This document shows positions 24,034 through 35,335 of a stretch of 64,000 nt of DNA, one piece after another (within the stretch, counting starts at the first letter, position 1; every line of letters begins with the position of its first letter). Origin of the DNA: Triticum aestivum (taxonomy: Eukaryota > Streptophyta > Magnoliopsida > Poales > Poaceae); the NCBI RefSeq assembly GCF_018294505.1, contig NC_057800.1:170681703-170745702 (forward strand), written 5' to 3'. Made by a program: the position numbers and the translations under genes. The notes under the pieces were generated by a model that searched no databases, was not told the origin of the DNA, and saw nothing but the letters and a program-made list of their open reading frames with translations.

Positions 24034-25592
24034 TGATACGTCTCCAACGTATCTATAATTTTTGATTGCTCCATGCTATATTATCTACTGTTTTAGGCAA
24101 TATTGGGCATTATTATCCACTTTTATATTATTTTTGGGACTAACCTATTAACCGGAGGCCCAGCCCAGATTTGCTGTTTTATGCCTATTTCAGTATTTTG
24201 AGGAAAAGGAATATCAGACGGAGTCAAAACGGAATGAAATCAACTGGAGAAGTTAATTTTGGAAGGAAACTAATCTGTTGGGCTTGGAGTGCATGTCAGG
24301 AGATTCCCGGGCTGCCCACGAGGGTGGGGGGCGCGCCCCCTACCTTGTGAGCACCCCGGAGGTCCACCGACATACCCCTTGCACCCATATATACCTACGT
24401 ACCCTAAAACTTCCAGAACAGAACCTAGATCGGGAGTTCCGCCGCCGCAAGCCTCCAGAGCCACGAAAAACCAATCGGGGCCCCTTTCCGGTACCCTACT
24501 GGAGGGGGGATCCATCTCCGATGGCCATCTTCATCATCCCGGCGCTATCCATGACGAGGAGGGAGTAGTTCACCCTCGGGGCTGAGGGTATGTACCAGTA
24601 GCTATGTGTTTGATCTCTCTCTCTCGTGTTCTCTCTCGTGTTCCCTCTATGGCACGATCTTGATGTATCCCGAGCTTTGCTATTGTAGTTGGATCTTATG
24701 ATGTTTCTCCCCCTCTACTCTCTTGTGATGAATTGAGTTTCCCCTTTGAAGTTATCTTATCGGATTGAGTCTTTATGAGAACACTTGATGTATGTCTTGG
24801 TGATCAACTTGCGGGTTTCGTGACATTGGGAACCTATGCATAGGGGTTGGCACACGTTCTTGATTCTCCGGTAGAAACTTTGGGCCACTCTTTGAAGTAC
24901 TTTTATGTTGGTTGGATAAATCTGAGATTGTGTGATGCATATCGTATAATCATGCCCACGGATACTTGAGGTGACAATGGAGTATCTAGGTGACATTAGG
25001 GTTTTGGTTGATTTGTATCTTAAGTTGTTATTCTAGTATGAACTCTTTTATAGATTGATCCGAAAGAATAGCTTTGTGGTGGTTTCGTACCCGACCATAA
25101 TCTCTATGTTTGTTCTCCGCTATTAGTGGCTTTGGAGTGACTCTTTGTCGCATGTTGAGGGCTTGTCATATGATCTATCTATGTTATTATTGTTGAGAGA
25201 ACTTACACTAGTGAAAGTATGAACCCTAGGCCTTGTTTCCTATCATTGCAATACCGTTTACGCTCACTTTTACCGCTCGCTACCTTGCTGTTTTTATATT
25301 TTCAGATTACAAAAGCCCATATCTACCATCCATATTGCACTTGTATCACCATCTCTTCGCCGAACTAGTGCACCTATACAATTTACTGTTGTATTGGGTG
25401 TGTTGGGGACACAAGAGACTTTTTGTTATTTGGTTGCAGGGTTGTTTGAGAGAGACCATCTTCCTCCTACGCCTCTCGAGGATTGATAAAACTTAGGTCA
25501 TCCACTTGAGGGAAATTTGCTACTGTCCTACAAACCTGTGCACTTGCAGGCCCAACAACGTCTACAAGAAGAAGGTTGTGTAGTAGACATCA
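24034..25592 (+). mobile_element. 5' LTR (copy 2)
   Basis: 1559 bp, TGATACG to GACATCA. It lacks about 20 bp between two GCGCGCCCC runs near 24335 that are present in the other LTRs, consistent with slippage between short repeats. Confidence 0.85.
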
Positions 25593-25602
25593 AGCTCTTT
25601 TC

Positions 25603-25620
25603 TGGCGCCGTTGCCGGGGA
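25603..25620 (+). other. Primer-binding site (copy 2)
   Basis: TGGCGCCGTTGCCGGGGA, a perfect tRNA-Asp-type primer site of the Athila-lineage kind. Confidence 0.9.
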
Positions 25621-25718
25621 GGCTAGGTAAGTGAAGGTATATCTTTAGATCTTGCAGTCGAATCTTTCTGTTTCTTGTTTTAGCACTAGTCTAGTTTATA
25701 AAATAAAATTACAAAAAA

Positions 25719-27318
25719 ATGGAGTTAAGTTTGTCTCATACGCTTCACCTTTTTAATATATTTCATGAGTATGATGGAAAGGATAATTGTGCTCAAGTGC
25801 TAGAAGAAGAAATCTCTAAATTGTTTGGCACTAAATCTTTGAATGATGAGCATGATTGCAATGTTGTTAGTACGAATTCTTTTAATATCCATGTTGCTAA
25901 TGATAATTGAACTAGTTATGATGAAAATATCTCTTATGAGCATGTCAACTTTTGTGGAGTGCATGTTTGCATGAACACACCAAATAGAGAAGATATTTAT
26001 TGCAAGAGGCATAAGTACCTAGAAACCAAATTGTTGCAAGAAGAGCTAGATGAATGTGCTGAAAGATTCAATATTTTTCGTGCTCCTTGTGAACTTTGCA
26101 ATGAACATGGTCATTTAAAGCTCCAATGCTATTTGTTTCATGATCAAGTCGTGTCCAAATATTGTGATAATTTGATTACCCTTGAGCATCATAAAGAACT
26201 TAGCCTTCTTTTGGGTTATGAAGAAATGAAACGTATAACTGAGGGTATTCCAAAATTTAATCTTGATAGATTTCTTGATTTTGATCTAGAAAAGATTTAT
26301 ATGTATTGTGCGGTGAATTGCATTGAAAATCCTTATATTGCCAATTACATAAAGAAAAGAAAACAAATAGAAGATGAAGAGAATACTAATGAAAGGGAAG
26401 AGACTTCCCAATCTCCTCCTATTATTTCTTATGATGAATCAGGTAACGAGGAGGAGCTTTCTATTCAACCAATCTCATCAATAAGGAGCTCAAAGAGGAA
26501 GGTTGAGCCTACACATAATGTGAAGAAGAAAAAGAAAAAAAAGGAGAAACAAAGGTAAAAAGGTATCCCTTCCAAAGGATGTTGCTCCTACTACTTGTGA
26601 TAATGATAATTGCTATACTATTGGTGTTATCCATACTATTGATGATGAGAGTGATTATGCTTATGATATGAAAAGGCCCAAGCTTGGGGAAGCTATGTTT
26701 GATGAGAATGACATATTTGAGAATATATTTGCTGAAATTAATGTTTGTCCCAAGCTTGGGGATGCTACGTTTAGTGAAGAAGATATTTTTAGTCCCCCAA
26801 GCTTTGATGAGCAAATTTATTATGATGAAAGCATGCCTCCTATCTATGATGATTATTGTGATGACACGTATGCTTTAAAGAATAATGATAACCATGAAAC
26901 TTGTCATCTTGATCTTAATTTTCAATCACATGATAGTTATTTTGTTGAGTTTGCTCCCACTATTATTCATGAGAAGAATTTTGCTTATGTGGAGAGTTGT
27001 AAATTTTCTATGCAAGTAGATCATGAAAAGAATGCTTTAGGTGCTGGTTATATTGTTGAATTTATTCATGATGCTACTGAAAATTATTATGAGGGAGGAA
27101 CATATGCTTGTAGGAATTGCAATAATATCAAGTTTCCTCTCTATGTGCTTAAAGTTTTGAAGTTATGCTTGTTTTACCTTCCTATGCAAGTTGATTATTG
27201 TTCCCATAAGTTGTTTGCTCATAAAATCCCTATGCATAGAAAGTGGGTTAGGCTTAAACGTGCTAGTCATGTTCTTCATGATGCTCTCTTTATGTTTCAA
27301 TTCTTATCTTTTATGTGA
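25719..27318 (+). pseudogene. Single ORF of the non-autonomous element, nonsense and frameshift (copy 2)
   Basis: Same frame as 10158-11756 but 1600 nt instead of 1599. A TGA at 25908-25910 replaces a Cys codon. One extra A in the A-rich basic patch near 26530-26541 shifts the frame, which reopens in 26668-27318. The zinc knuckle (residues 124-137) is kept. Neither lesion is shared with copy 1, and copy 1's stop is absent here. Confidence 0.7.
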
Positions 27319-30155
27319 GCATCATTGAAATCATAATGCCTAGCTAGGGGCGTTAAACGATAGCGCTTGTTGAGAGGCAACCCAATTTTATTTTAGTTTC
27401 TTTCTTTTTGGTTCTGTTTAGGAATAAATAGTCCATCTAGCCTCTGTTTAGATGTGGTTTTATATTTTAATTAGTGTTTGCGCCAAGTTAAATCTATTAG
27501 ATCTTCTTGGAAGATAGTTATTTGATCTTGCTGTAATTTCCAGAATCTTTGCGCTCAGTGCCCGAATTGTTAAAAATCACCAGAACGTGATAAAATAGTG
27601 ATTCCAATTGCTGCTGATCAATAAACAAATTTCCCAGGTCGTCTAATTTTGGTAGAATTTTTTGGGTTCAGAAATTTATGTTTGACACAGATTACTTCAG
27701 ACTGTTCTGTTTTTGACAGATTCTGTTTTCATTGTGTTGTTTGCTTATTTTGATGACTCTATGGCTAGTAAAATAGTTTATGAACCATAGAGAAGTTGGA
27801 ATACAGTAGGTTTAACACAAATATAAATAAAGAATGAGTTCATTACAGTACCATGAAGTGGTGTTTTGTTTTCTTTCGCTAACGGAGCTCGCGAGTTTTC
27901 TGTTAAGTTTTGTGTTGTGAAGTTTTCAAGTTTTGGGTAAAAATTCGATGGACTATGGAATAAGGAGTGGAAAGAGCCTAAGCTTGGGGATTCCCAAGGC
28001 ACCCCAAGGTAATATTCAAGGACAACCAAGCGTCTAAGCTTGGGGATGCCCGGGTGGCATCCCCTCTTTCGTCCACTTCCATCGGTAATTTACTTGGAGC
28101 TATATTTTTACTCACCACATGATATGTGTTTTGCTTGGAGCGTCATTTTATTTTATTTAGCTTTGCTTGCTGTTTGAATAAAGTATCAAGATCTGAAATT
28201 ACTAAATGGGAGAGTCTTCACATATTTGTATAATTATTCGACTACTCATTGATCTTCACTTATATCTTTCGGAGTAGTTTGTCATTTGCTCTAATGCTTC
28301 ACTTATATCTTTTAGAGCATGGTGGTAGTTTTAATTTGAAGAAATAGATGAACTCTCATGCTTCACTAATATAATTTTGAGAGTCTTAAATAGCATGGTA
28401 ATTTGCTTAATGTTAATATACTTGGTATTCAAGATATGTGAAACTTTCTTTTTAGTGGGTTGAATACTAAGATAAGTTTGATGCTTGATAATTGTTTTGA
28501 GATATGGAGGTGATAATATCATAGTCGTGCTAGTTGAGTAGTTGTGAATTTGAGAAATACTTGTGTTGAAGTTAGCAAGTCCCGTAGCATGCACGTATGG
28601 TTAAAGTTGTGTAACAAATTTGAAGCATGAAGTGTACCTGTCTTGTGCATCCTTATGAATGGCGGTCGGGGACGAGCGATGGTCTTTTCCTACCAATCTA
28701 TCCCCCTAGGAGCATGCGCGTAGTACTTGATTTTTGATGACTTCTAAATTTTTGCTATAAGTATATGAGTTCTTTTGACTAATGTTGAGTCCATGGATTA
28801 TACGCACTTTTACCTTTCCGCCATTTGCTAGCCTCTTCGGTACCGTGCATTGCCCTTTCTCACATTGAGAGTTGGGGCAAACTTCGCCGGTGCATCCAAA
28901 ACCCGTGATATGATACGCTCTTTCACACATAAACCTCTCTATATCTTCCTAAAAACAGCCACCATACCTACCTATCATGGCATTTCCATAGCCATTCCGA
29001 GATATATTGCCATGCAACTTCCACCATCATCATCATCATCATCATGACATGCTTTACTTTTGTCATATTGCCATTGCATGATCTTGTAGTTGACATCATA
29101 TTTGTGGCAAAGCCACCATGCATTATTTTTCATACATGTCACTCTTGATTCATTGCACCATCCCGGTACACCGCCGGAGGCATTCATATAGAGTCATATC
29201 TTGTTCTAGTATCGAGTTGTAATCATTATGTTGTAATCAATAGAAGTATGATGATCATCATTATTAGAGCATTGCCCAATCAAAAAAAGAGAAAGGCCAA
29301 AAAGAAAAAAAGAAAGGCCCGAAAAAAGAAGGAGAAAATAAAAAGGGCAATGCTACTATCTCTTTTTCCACACTTGTGCTTCAAAGTAGCACCTTGTTTT
29401 TCATGTAGTGAGTCTCATATATTGTGCTTCAAAGTAGCACCATGATTTTCATATAGTGAGTCTCATAAGTTGTCTTGTTCATACTAGTGGGAATTTTTCA
29501 TTATAGAACTTGGCTTGTATATTCCAACGATGGGCTTCCTCAAAATGCCCTAGGTCTTCATGAGCAAGCAAGTTGGATGCACACCCACTAGTTTTCTTTT
29601 GTTGAGCATTCTTAGCTCTAGTGCATCCGTTGCATGGCAATCCCTACTCCTTGCATCAACATCAATTGATGGGCATCTCCATAGCTCATTGATTAGCCTC
29701 GTTGATGTGAGACTTTCTCCTTTTTTGTCTTCTTCACGCAATCCCCATCATCATATTCTATACCACCCATAGTGCTATGTCCATGGCTCGCGCTCATGTA
29801 TTGCGTGAAGGTTGAAAAAGTTTGAGATTATTTGAGTATGAAACAATTGCTTGGCTTGTCATCGGGGGTATAGAAGTTGGGAACATCTTTGTGTGACGAA
29901 AATGAAGCATAACCTAACTATATGATTTTGTAGGGATGAACTTCCTTTGGCCATGTATTTTGAGATGACATAATTGTTTGATTAGTATGCTTGAAGTATT
30001 ATCATTTTTATGTCAATATGAACTTTTGTCTTGAACCTTTCGGATCTGAATATTCATATCACAAGTAAGAAGATTACATTGAAATTATGCCAAGTAGCAC
30101 TCCGCATCAAAAATTCTTTTTTTATCATTTACCTACTCGAGGACGAGCAGGAATT
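27319..30155 (+). other. Internal non-coding part of the element (copy 2)
   Basis: Same content as 11757-14596: polypurine motif copies near 27980 (now AAGCTTGGGGATTC) and 28036, the CTTCACTTATATC spaced repeat, the TCA microsatellite (29025-29043, one unit longer), the A/G-rich tract 29281-29345 and the 48-bp tandem duplication. Confidence 0.6.
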
Positions 30156-30170
30156 AAGCTTGGGGATGCT

Positions 30171-31756
30171 TGATACGTCTCCAACGTATCTATAATTTTT
30201 GATTGCTCCATGCTATATTATCTACTGTTTTAGGCAATATTGGGCTTTATTATCCACTTTTATATTATTTTTGGGACTAACCTATTAACCGGAGGCCCAG
30301 CCCAGATTTGCTGTTTTATGCCTATTTCAGTATTTCGAGGAAAAGGAATATCAGACGGAGTCAAAATGGAACGAAATCAACTGGAGAAGTTAATTTTGGA
30401 AGGAAACTAATCTGTTGGGCTTGGAGTGCACGTCAGGGGATTCCTGGGCTGCCCATGAGGGTGGGGGGGCGCCCCTCCCCCCTGGGCGCGCCCCCCTACC
30501 TCGTGAGCACCCCGGAGGTCCACTGACGTACCCCTTGCACCCATATATACCTACGTACCCTAAAACTTCCAGAACAGAACCTAGATCGGGAGTTCCGCCG
30601 CCGCAAGCCTCCAGAGCCACGAAAAACCAATCGGGACCCCTTTCCGGTACCCTGCCGGAGAATGGATCCATCTCCGGTGGCCATCTTCATCATCCCGGCG
30701 CTATCCATGACGAGGAGGGAGTAGTTCACCCTCGGGGCTGAGGGTATGTACCAGTAGCTATGTGTTTGATCTCTCTCTCTCTCTCTCTCGTGTTCTCTCT
30801 CATGTTCCCTCTATGGCATGATCTTGATGTATCCCGAGCTTTGCTATTGTAGTTGGATCTTATGATGTTTCTCCCCCTCTACTCTCTTGTGATGAATTGA
30901 GTTTCCCCTTTGAAGTTATCTTATCGGATTGAGTCTTTATGAGAACACTTGATGTATGTCTTGGTGATCAATTTGCGGGTTTCGTGACATTGGGAACCTA
31001 TGCATAGGGGTTGGCACACGTTCTTGATTCTCCGGTAGAAACTTTGGGGCACTCTTTGAAGTACTTTTATGTTGGTTGGATAATCTGAGATTGTGTGATG
31101 CATATCGTATAATCATGCCCACGGATACTTGAGGTGACAATGAAGTATCTAGGTGACATTAGGGTTTGGTTGATTTGTATCTTAAGGTGTTATTCTAGTA
31201 CGAACTCTTTTATAGATTGATCCGAAAGAATAGCTTTGTGGTGGTTTCGTACCCGACCATAATCTCTATGTTTGTTCTCCGCTATTAGTGGCTTTGGAGT
31301 GACTCTTTGTCGCATGTTGAGGGCTTGTCATATGATCTATCTATGTTATTATTGTTGAGAGAACTTACACTAGTGAAAGTATGAACCCTAGGCCTTGTTT
31401 CCTATCATTGCAATACCGTTTACGCTCACTTTTACCGCTCGCTACCTTGCTGTTTTTATATTTTCAGATTACAAAAACCCATATCTACCATCCATATTGC
31501 ACTTGTATCACCATCTCTTCGCCGAACTAGTGCACCTATACAATTTACCGTTGTATTGGGTGTGTTGGGGACACACGAGACTTTTTATTATTTGGTTGCA
31601 GGGTTGTTTGAGAGAGACCATCTTCCTCCTACTCCTCTCGCGGATTGATAAACCTTAGGTCATCCACTTGAGGGAAATTTGCTACTGTCCTACAAACCTG
31701 TGCACTTGCAGGCCCAACAACGTCTACAAGAAGAAGGTTGTGTAGTAGACATCATC
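30171..31756 (+). mobile_element. 3' LTR (copy 2)
   Basis: 1586 bp, TGATACG to GACATCA, preceded by the polypurine tract AAGCTTGGGGATGCT. The duplication boundary falls inside it at 31150. Confidence 0.88.
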
Positions 31757-32651
31757 GTCCCATGGCAACGGAGTCCTACTGGAAACTAAGGTATATTAAG
31801 GCCTCCGTTAAATAGAGAACCGTAACAAAGCATTAGCACTTAGTGAATATATGAACTCCTCAAACTACGGCAACCACCGGAAAGAATCCCAATTATTGTC
31901 ACATTGGGGTATGCGGATCATAACTCATAATAGCTGTCTACAACTTGCAAGATAGGATCAAGAACACAAATATATTCATGAAAACATAATAGGTTCAGAT
32001 TTGAAATCATGGGACTCGAGCCCTAGTGACAAGCATTAAGCATAGCAAAGTCATAACAACATCAATCTCAGAACATAGTGGATACTAGGGATCAAACCCA
32101 GACAAATCTAACTCAATTACATGATAAATCTCATCCTACCCATCACTGTCCAGCAAGCCTACGATGGAATTACTCACGCACAGCGGTGAGCATCATGAAA
32201 TTGGTGATGGAGGAAGGTTGGTGGTGATGATGGCGATGAATCCCCCTCTCCGGAGCCCCGAACAGACTCCAGACCAGCCCTCCCGATGAAGAACAAAGCG
32301 ATGAACCCTTCTCTCTGATTTTTTCTCCTCGAATAGGGTTATATAGAGTTAGAGTTGAGGTCGGAGGAGCTCCAGGGGGCCCACAAGCCTGTAAGGCGCG
32401 CCCCCAGGGCTTGTGGCCTCTGGGTGGCCCCCTTTGGATAATTCTTGTGCCGGTATTTTTTATATATTCGAAAAATATTCTCTGTAATTTTCAGGTCATT
32501 CTGAGAGCTTTTATTTCTGCGCAAAAATAACACCATGGCAATTCTGCTGAAAACATAGTCACTCCGGGTTAGTTCCATTCAAATCATGCAAATTAGAGTC
32601 CAAAACAAGGGCAAAAGAGTTTAGAAAAGTAGATACGATGGAGACGTATCA
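31757..32651 (-). mobile_element. Sabrina-like 5' LTR, 5' portion
   Basis: The minus strand begins TGATACGTCTCCATCGTATC at 32651 and runs to 31757, where the plus-strand element interrupts it. A TATATAACCC box on the minus strand lies near 32338-32345, with a GC-rich leader below it. The bases 32652-32656 (CATTG) are the target site of this element. The partner copy lies left of the window. The body matches Sabrina-type Gypsy LTRs as I remember them. Confidence 0.7.
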
Positions 32652-33595
32652 CATTGCTATGTGCAATCTAGTAGCATAGAAAAGATGTGCTACATACGAA
32701 GAAGAGAAGAAAAGAACTGCCATGTTCCATGCCAATGGTGTCAGATCAGTTGTTGGGATGTTTTATTGGTGTATGTATAAGTGTAGTTGACATGTTAGAT
32801 GCCAATGTTGCCATAAATTAATGTTTTCTGATGTTTTATTTGGTCATAGAAATTAGAGAAGAGGTGCAAAAATGGATATGAGGTGGGTAATTTCTGGTTC
32901 TATAGCTCACTACAATCAACACCATGGAATGCGTAAGACTATGAGGAGTTAAACTGGACTGGACCTCTACTACCACTTCTTCAGCAGTACGTAGACACAG
33001 GTACTGACTACACATAGTAAAAATCACCTACTAAAAAATTTACAAACTTACAAACAATTGTAGTTTTTTTATGCAGGGAAGTTCGGTGCAAGGAAAACAA
33101 CCGGTTATGCATGGCATGTAGAACAAAGAGAACCTAGCAATCCTTCACATCCCGCACACCAACAACAGTTATCGGGAACATTTTATGGTGGGCTAAAAAT
33201 TTGCTTAAATTTGAGAAAATGGGCGGATGGTATGTTTGAAAAAAACTACTATTTTCATGCCCCTGGTTGCTTCCTATGCTTAGTTTTGCCCTCGACAACT
33301 AACGTTGCTCAGTTTTTCCCTCCCTCCACCACCTGCTCACAAAAGCCCAAACGAAGCACTTCCATCCGGTCACAACCTTTGACCGTCAGCTCCTAACTAG
33401 TGGGGCCGCATGATATTTTGACAGGTGGGTTCGCTCCACTCTCTCTCACAGTAGTGCTATCGCGGTAGAATCCTGACATGTGAGGTCAAGGCAACTTATG
33501 GCATGTGGGGTCGCTTGAAACCCTGATAGGTGGCATCGGTCCGCTCTCTCCCCACAGTGCTGACACAGTAAGATCCTGACATGTGGGGTTGCCCC
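32652..33595. other. Unassigned low-copy sequence
   Basis: Flank into which the Sabrina-like element inserted. No reading frame of more than about 60 codons looks coding. No repeat family recognised. Confidence 0.4.
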
Positions 33596-33599
33596 TACT

Positions 33600-33745
33600 T
33601 ATGATAGGTCGGCCGAGGCATCTTATGACAGGTGGGGCTGAGGTAGCTTATGACGGGTGGGGCTGAGGTAGCTTTATCATAGGTGGGGCCAAGGCAGCTT
33701 ATGACAGGTGGGTCAGCGTTGCATATGATAGGTGGGGTATATTCT
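33600..33745 (+). repeat. Minisatellite, about 26-bp unit
   Basis: Five imperfect tandem units of the form GAGGTAGCTTATGACAGGTG plus GGGCT, with drift in each. Looser copies of the TGACAGGTGGG motif continue to the left (33420-33600), suggesting an older, longer array. Confidence 0.7.
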
Positions 33746-34133
33746 CTCTATCACTTGTAAATGACTAACCACGCACAGCCCTGAGCACCCCCCCCACACA
33801 CACACATTCCACAGAGCAGCCATAGCCATGGTTGCAACTTGCCCGCATCACCGGATCTGATTCCAGCGCCGACCAACGACCGGCAGTGGTGCACATCCGC
33901 CACGGCACCAACATTATTTCTCTACCCGCATTGCCTATCCAGGCCAACATACATCATGCAGATTTGCCGCCCTCTCGACCATCTGGATGTGATCTGCCAT
34001 CGAAGACAGTCACCGACAACCGCATGGCATTTCTTAGTAAGCTCTCGGATCCCGATCCGCCTTATTCAAGCGCTTCGGAACCCTTTCCTTAATCTCATAT
34101 GAACCCCAAATTTCAGGGGCGCCGTCGCGGGCA
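33746..34133. other. Unassigned sequence
   Basis: Overlapping short frames of 61-87 codons on both strands (33765-34102) with no recognisable motif. Probably non-coding. Confidence 0.35.
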
Positions 34134-34679
34134 ATGTCTGGCCGCAACGGTTACAGTGGCAAGGGGTACCGATTCAATCATGTCTTGGCCACGCTCAACT
34201 ACACCAGATTTGGAGGAGGTTCAGGTAGTTAGTGCTCATGGCCTATCTGAATGATCCCTTATTTAATTTGTAGTGTTAATTGTATTTTGTATGGATTATT
34301 ATACTTTAATAGGCAGGCTAATGATCTTTGGTATACTGCATACCAAGATGAATCAATCTAGTGGGTAGAGAGAAGACAACATTGGAGGTGGCGGTGGCTA
34401 ATTTGGGTTTTGAATTAGCTAGTAAAAACATATGATTGTTGAGCTAAAGCATACTATTGCAGAAGAAAGGAGAATTGCTCGCAATGATAAGTTGAAACTA
34501 GAGATTGGTATGGGCATATTTGATCATGTGGTAGAGGAGCTGCAAATGGATGGAGAGAGAAAGCAAGAGTCATACAAGGACTTGAAGTGAAGGCGGAGGA
34601 GAAAAACAGATACATGGTGGCACTTACCATAGTTGTCATCAATTTACTAGCTCTTTACTATGTAGTTCAGGTAAATTGA
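34134..34679 (+). pseudogene. Decayed gene fragment: short N-terminal exon, coiled coil and C-terminal membrane segment
   Basis: A 32-codon frame at 34134-34232 (starts MSGRNGYSGKGYRF, contains a possible donor CAG|GTAGTT) is followed 200 bp later by a 52-codon frame at 34432-34590, rich in Glu, Lys and Arg and likely helical (EERRIARNDKLKLEIG). A one-base shift at its end leads into a frame at 34587-34679 that reads KAEEKNRYMVALTIVVINLL, an apparent transmembrane segment close to the C terminus. The layout resembles grass GRF zinc-finger-type proteins with a C-terminal membrane anchor, but no zinc-finger part is seen. The linkage of the pieces is an inference. Confidence 0.35.
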
Positions 34680-35056
34680 AATAATGCAAGAGTTCTCCAA
34701 ATATGATGAGTTGTTGAGTAGGTTTGTACCCCTAGAATCTGGGCAAGATGTAACATCTTGTTAACCCCTTGGAATTTACTCCAGATGATATGCATCTTTG
34801 TTTGTAGAAGTTTCAGGAAAAATATGTTTTCTTTTTATTAGGCTACTATATGAATTTAGTCCATATGATATACAATTTTAGTACAACTCATATGCTATTT
34901 GGTGTCTACAAATTGGAAATTTAAGGAAGGTAAAACATCGTGGTCTATGAACTAGTCCACTTGAAATTAGCCTTTCATCCAAATGTTTCTTACACCAACA
35001 TGTTCAAGACAGCAGCTTGACAAACATAGCAAATAATGCTAATACTAAAACACATT
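34680..35056. other. Unassigned AT-rich sequence
   Basis: No reading frame, repeat or site recognised. Confidence 0.4.
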
Positions 35057-35335
35057 TTAGCACAAATTTCTCTCCCTCTGATTTCTTTTGCTTAACCTAA
35101 ACTGGTTAATAGCAGCATAATTTTCAACATGTTTCTTCAATAACACCTCAATTTGCATATCATTCTTCTTGATCAAATCTTCAGTCCAAGCCTTCTTCTG
35201 CAGCAACTCTTGATTCCATGCTTTGTAGGCCTATAATTCACTAAGAACTCGGGGATCCTTTTCTCATGCTTTGCCACGATCCTTTTCTCTTTTGCAGCAA
35301 CTCTTGATTTTATCCTTGTCCATTTCACCTTCCAT
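35057..35335 (-). pseudogene. Decayed coiled-coil protein fragment
   Basis: The minus strand holds one continuous frame of 92 codons from ATG at 35335 to a stop at 35057-35059, with two internal stops (TGA, TAG) and no shifts. The product is highly charged and helical (AYKAWNQELLQKKAWTEDLI, then KKNDMQIEVLLKKHVENYAA). It is not recognised as a family. A 33-bp stretch around its start is echoed at 46134-46167. Probably a fragment of a larger gene or of a transposon accessory protein. Confidence 0.4.

Larger units (their letters stand above)
15591..31150. repeat. Tandem duplication, copy 2
   Basis: Second copy of the 15.9-kb unit, in the same orientation as copy 1. It lacks 336 bp of the Angela LTR (copy 1 positions 6116-6451, breakpoint at 22027/22028) and a short GC-rich stretch near 24340, which makes it 15560 bp. 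At 31150 it runs on without a break into the rest of the 3' LTR, showing that this side carries the original right flank. Confidence 0.93.
24034..31756 (+). mobile_element. Non-autonomous Gypsy-like LTR element, complete (copy 2)
   Basis: 7723-bp element with 5' LTR 24034-25592, primer site 25603-25620, decayed ORF 25719-27318, non-coding interior to 30155, polypurine tract 30156-30170 and 3' LTR 30171-31756. Flanked by CCGTC (24029-24033) and TCGTC (31757-31761), a 5-bp target duplication with one C to T change. On both sides the flank is the same Sabrina-like LTR, confirming the insertion site. The LTRs differ at about eight places in the first 300 bp by eye, so the insertion is clearly older than the tandem duplication. 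Confidence 0.9.
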
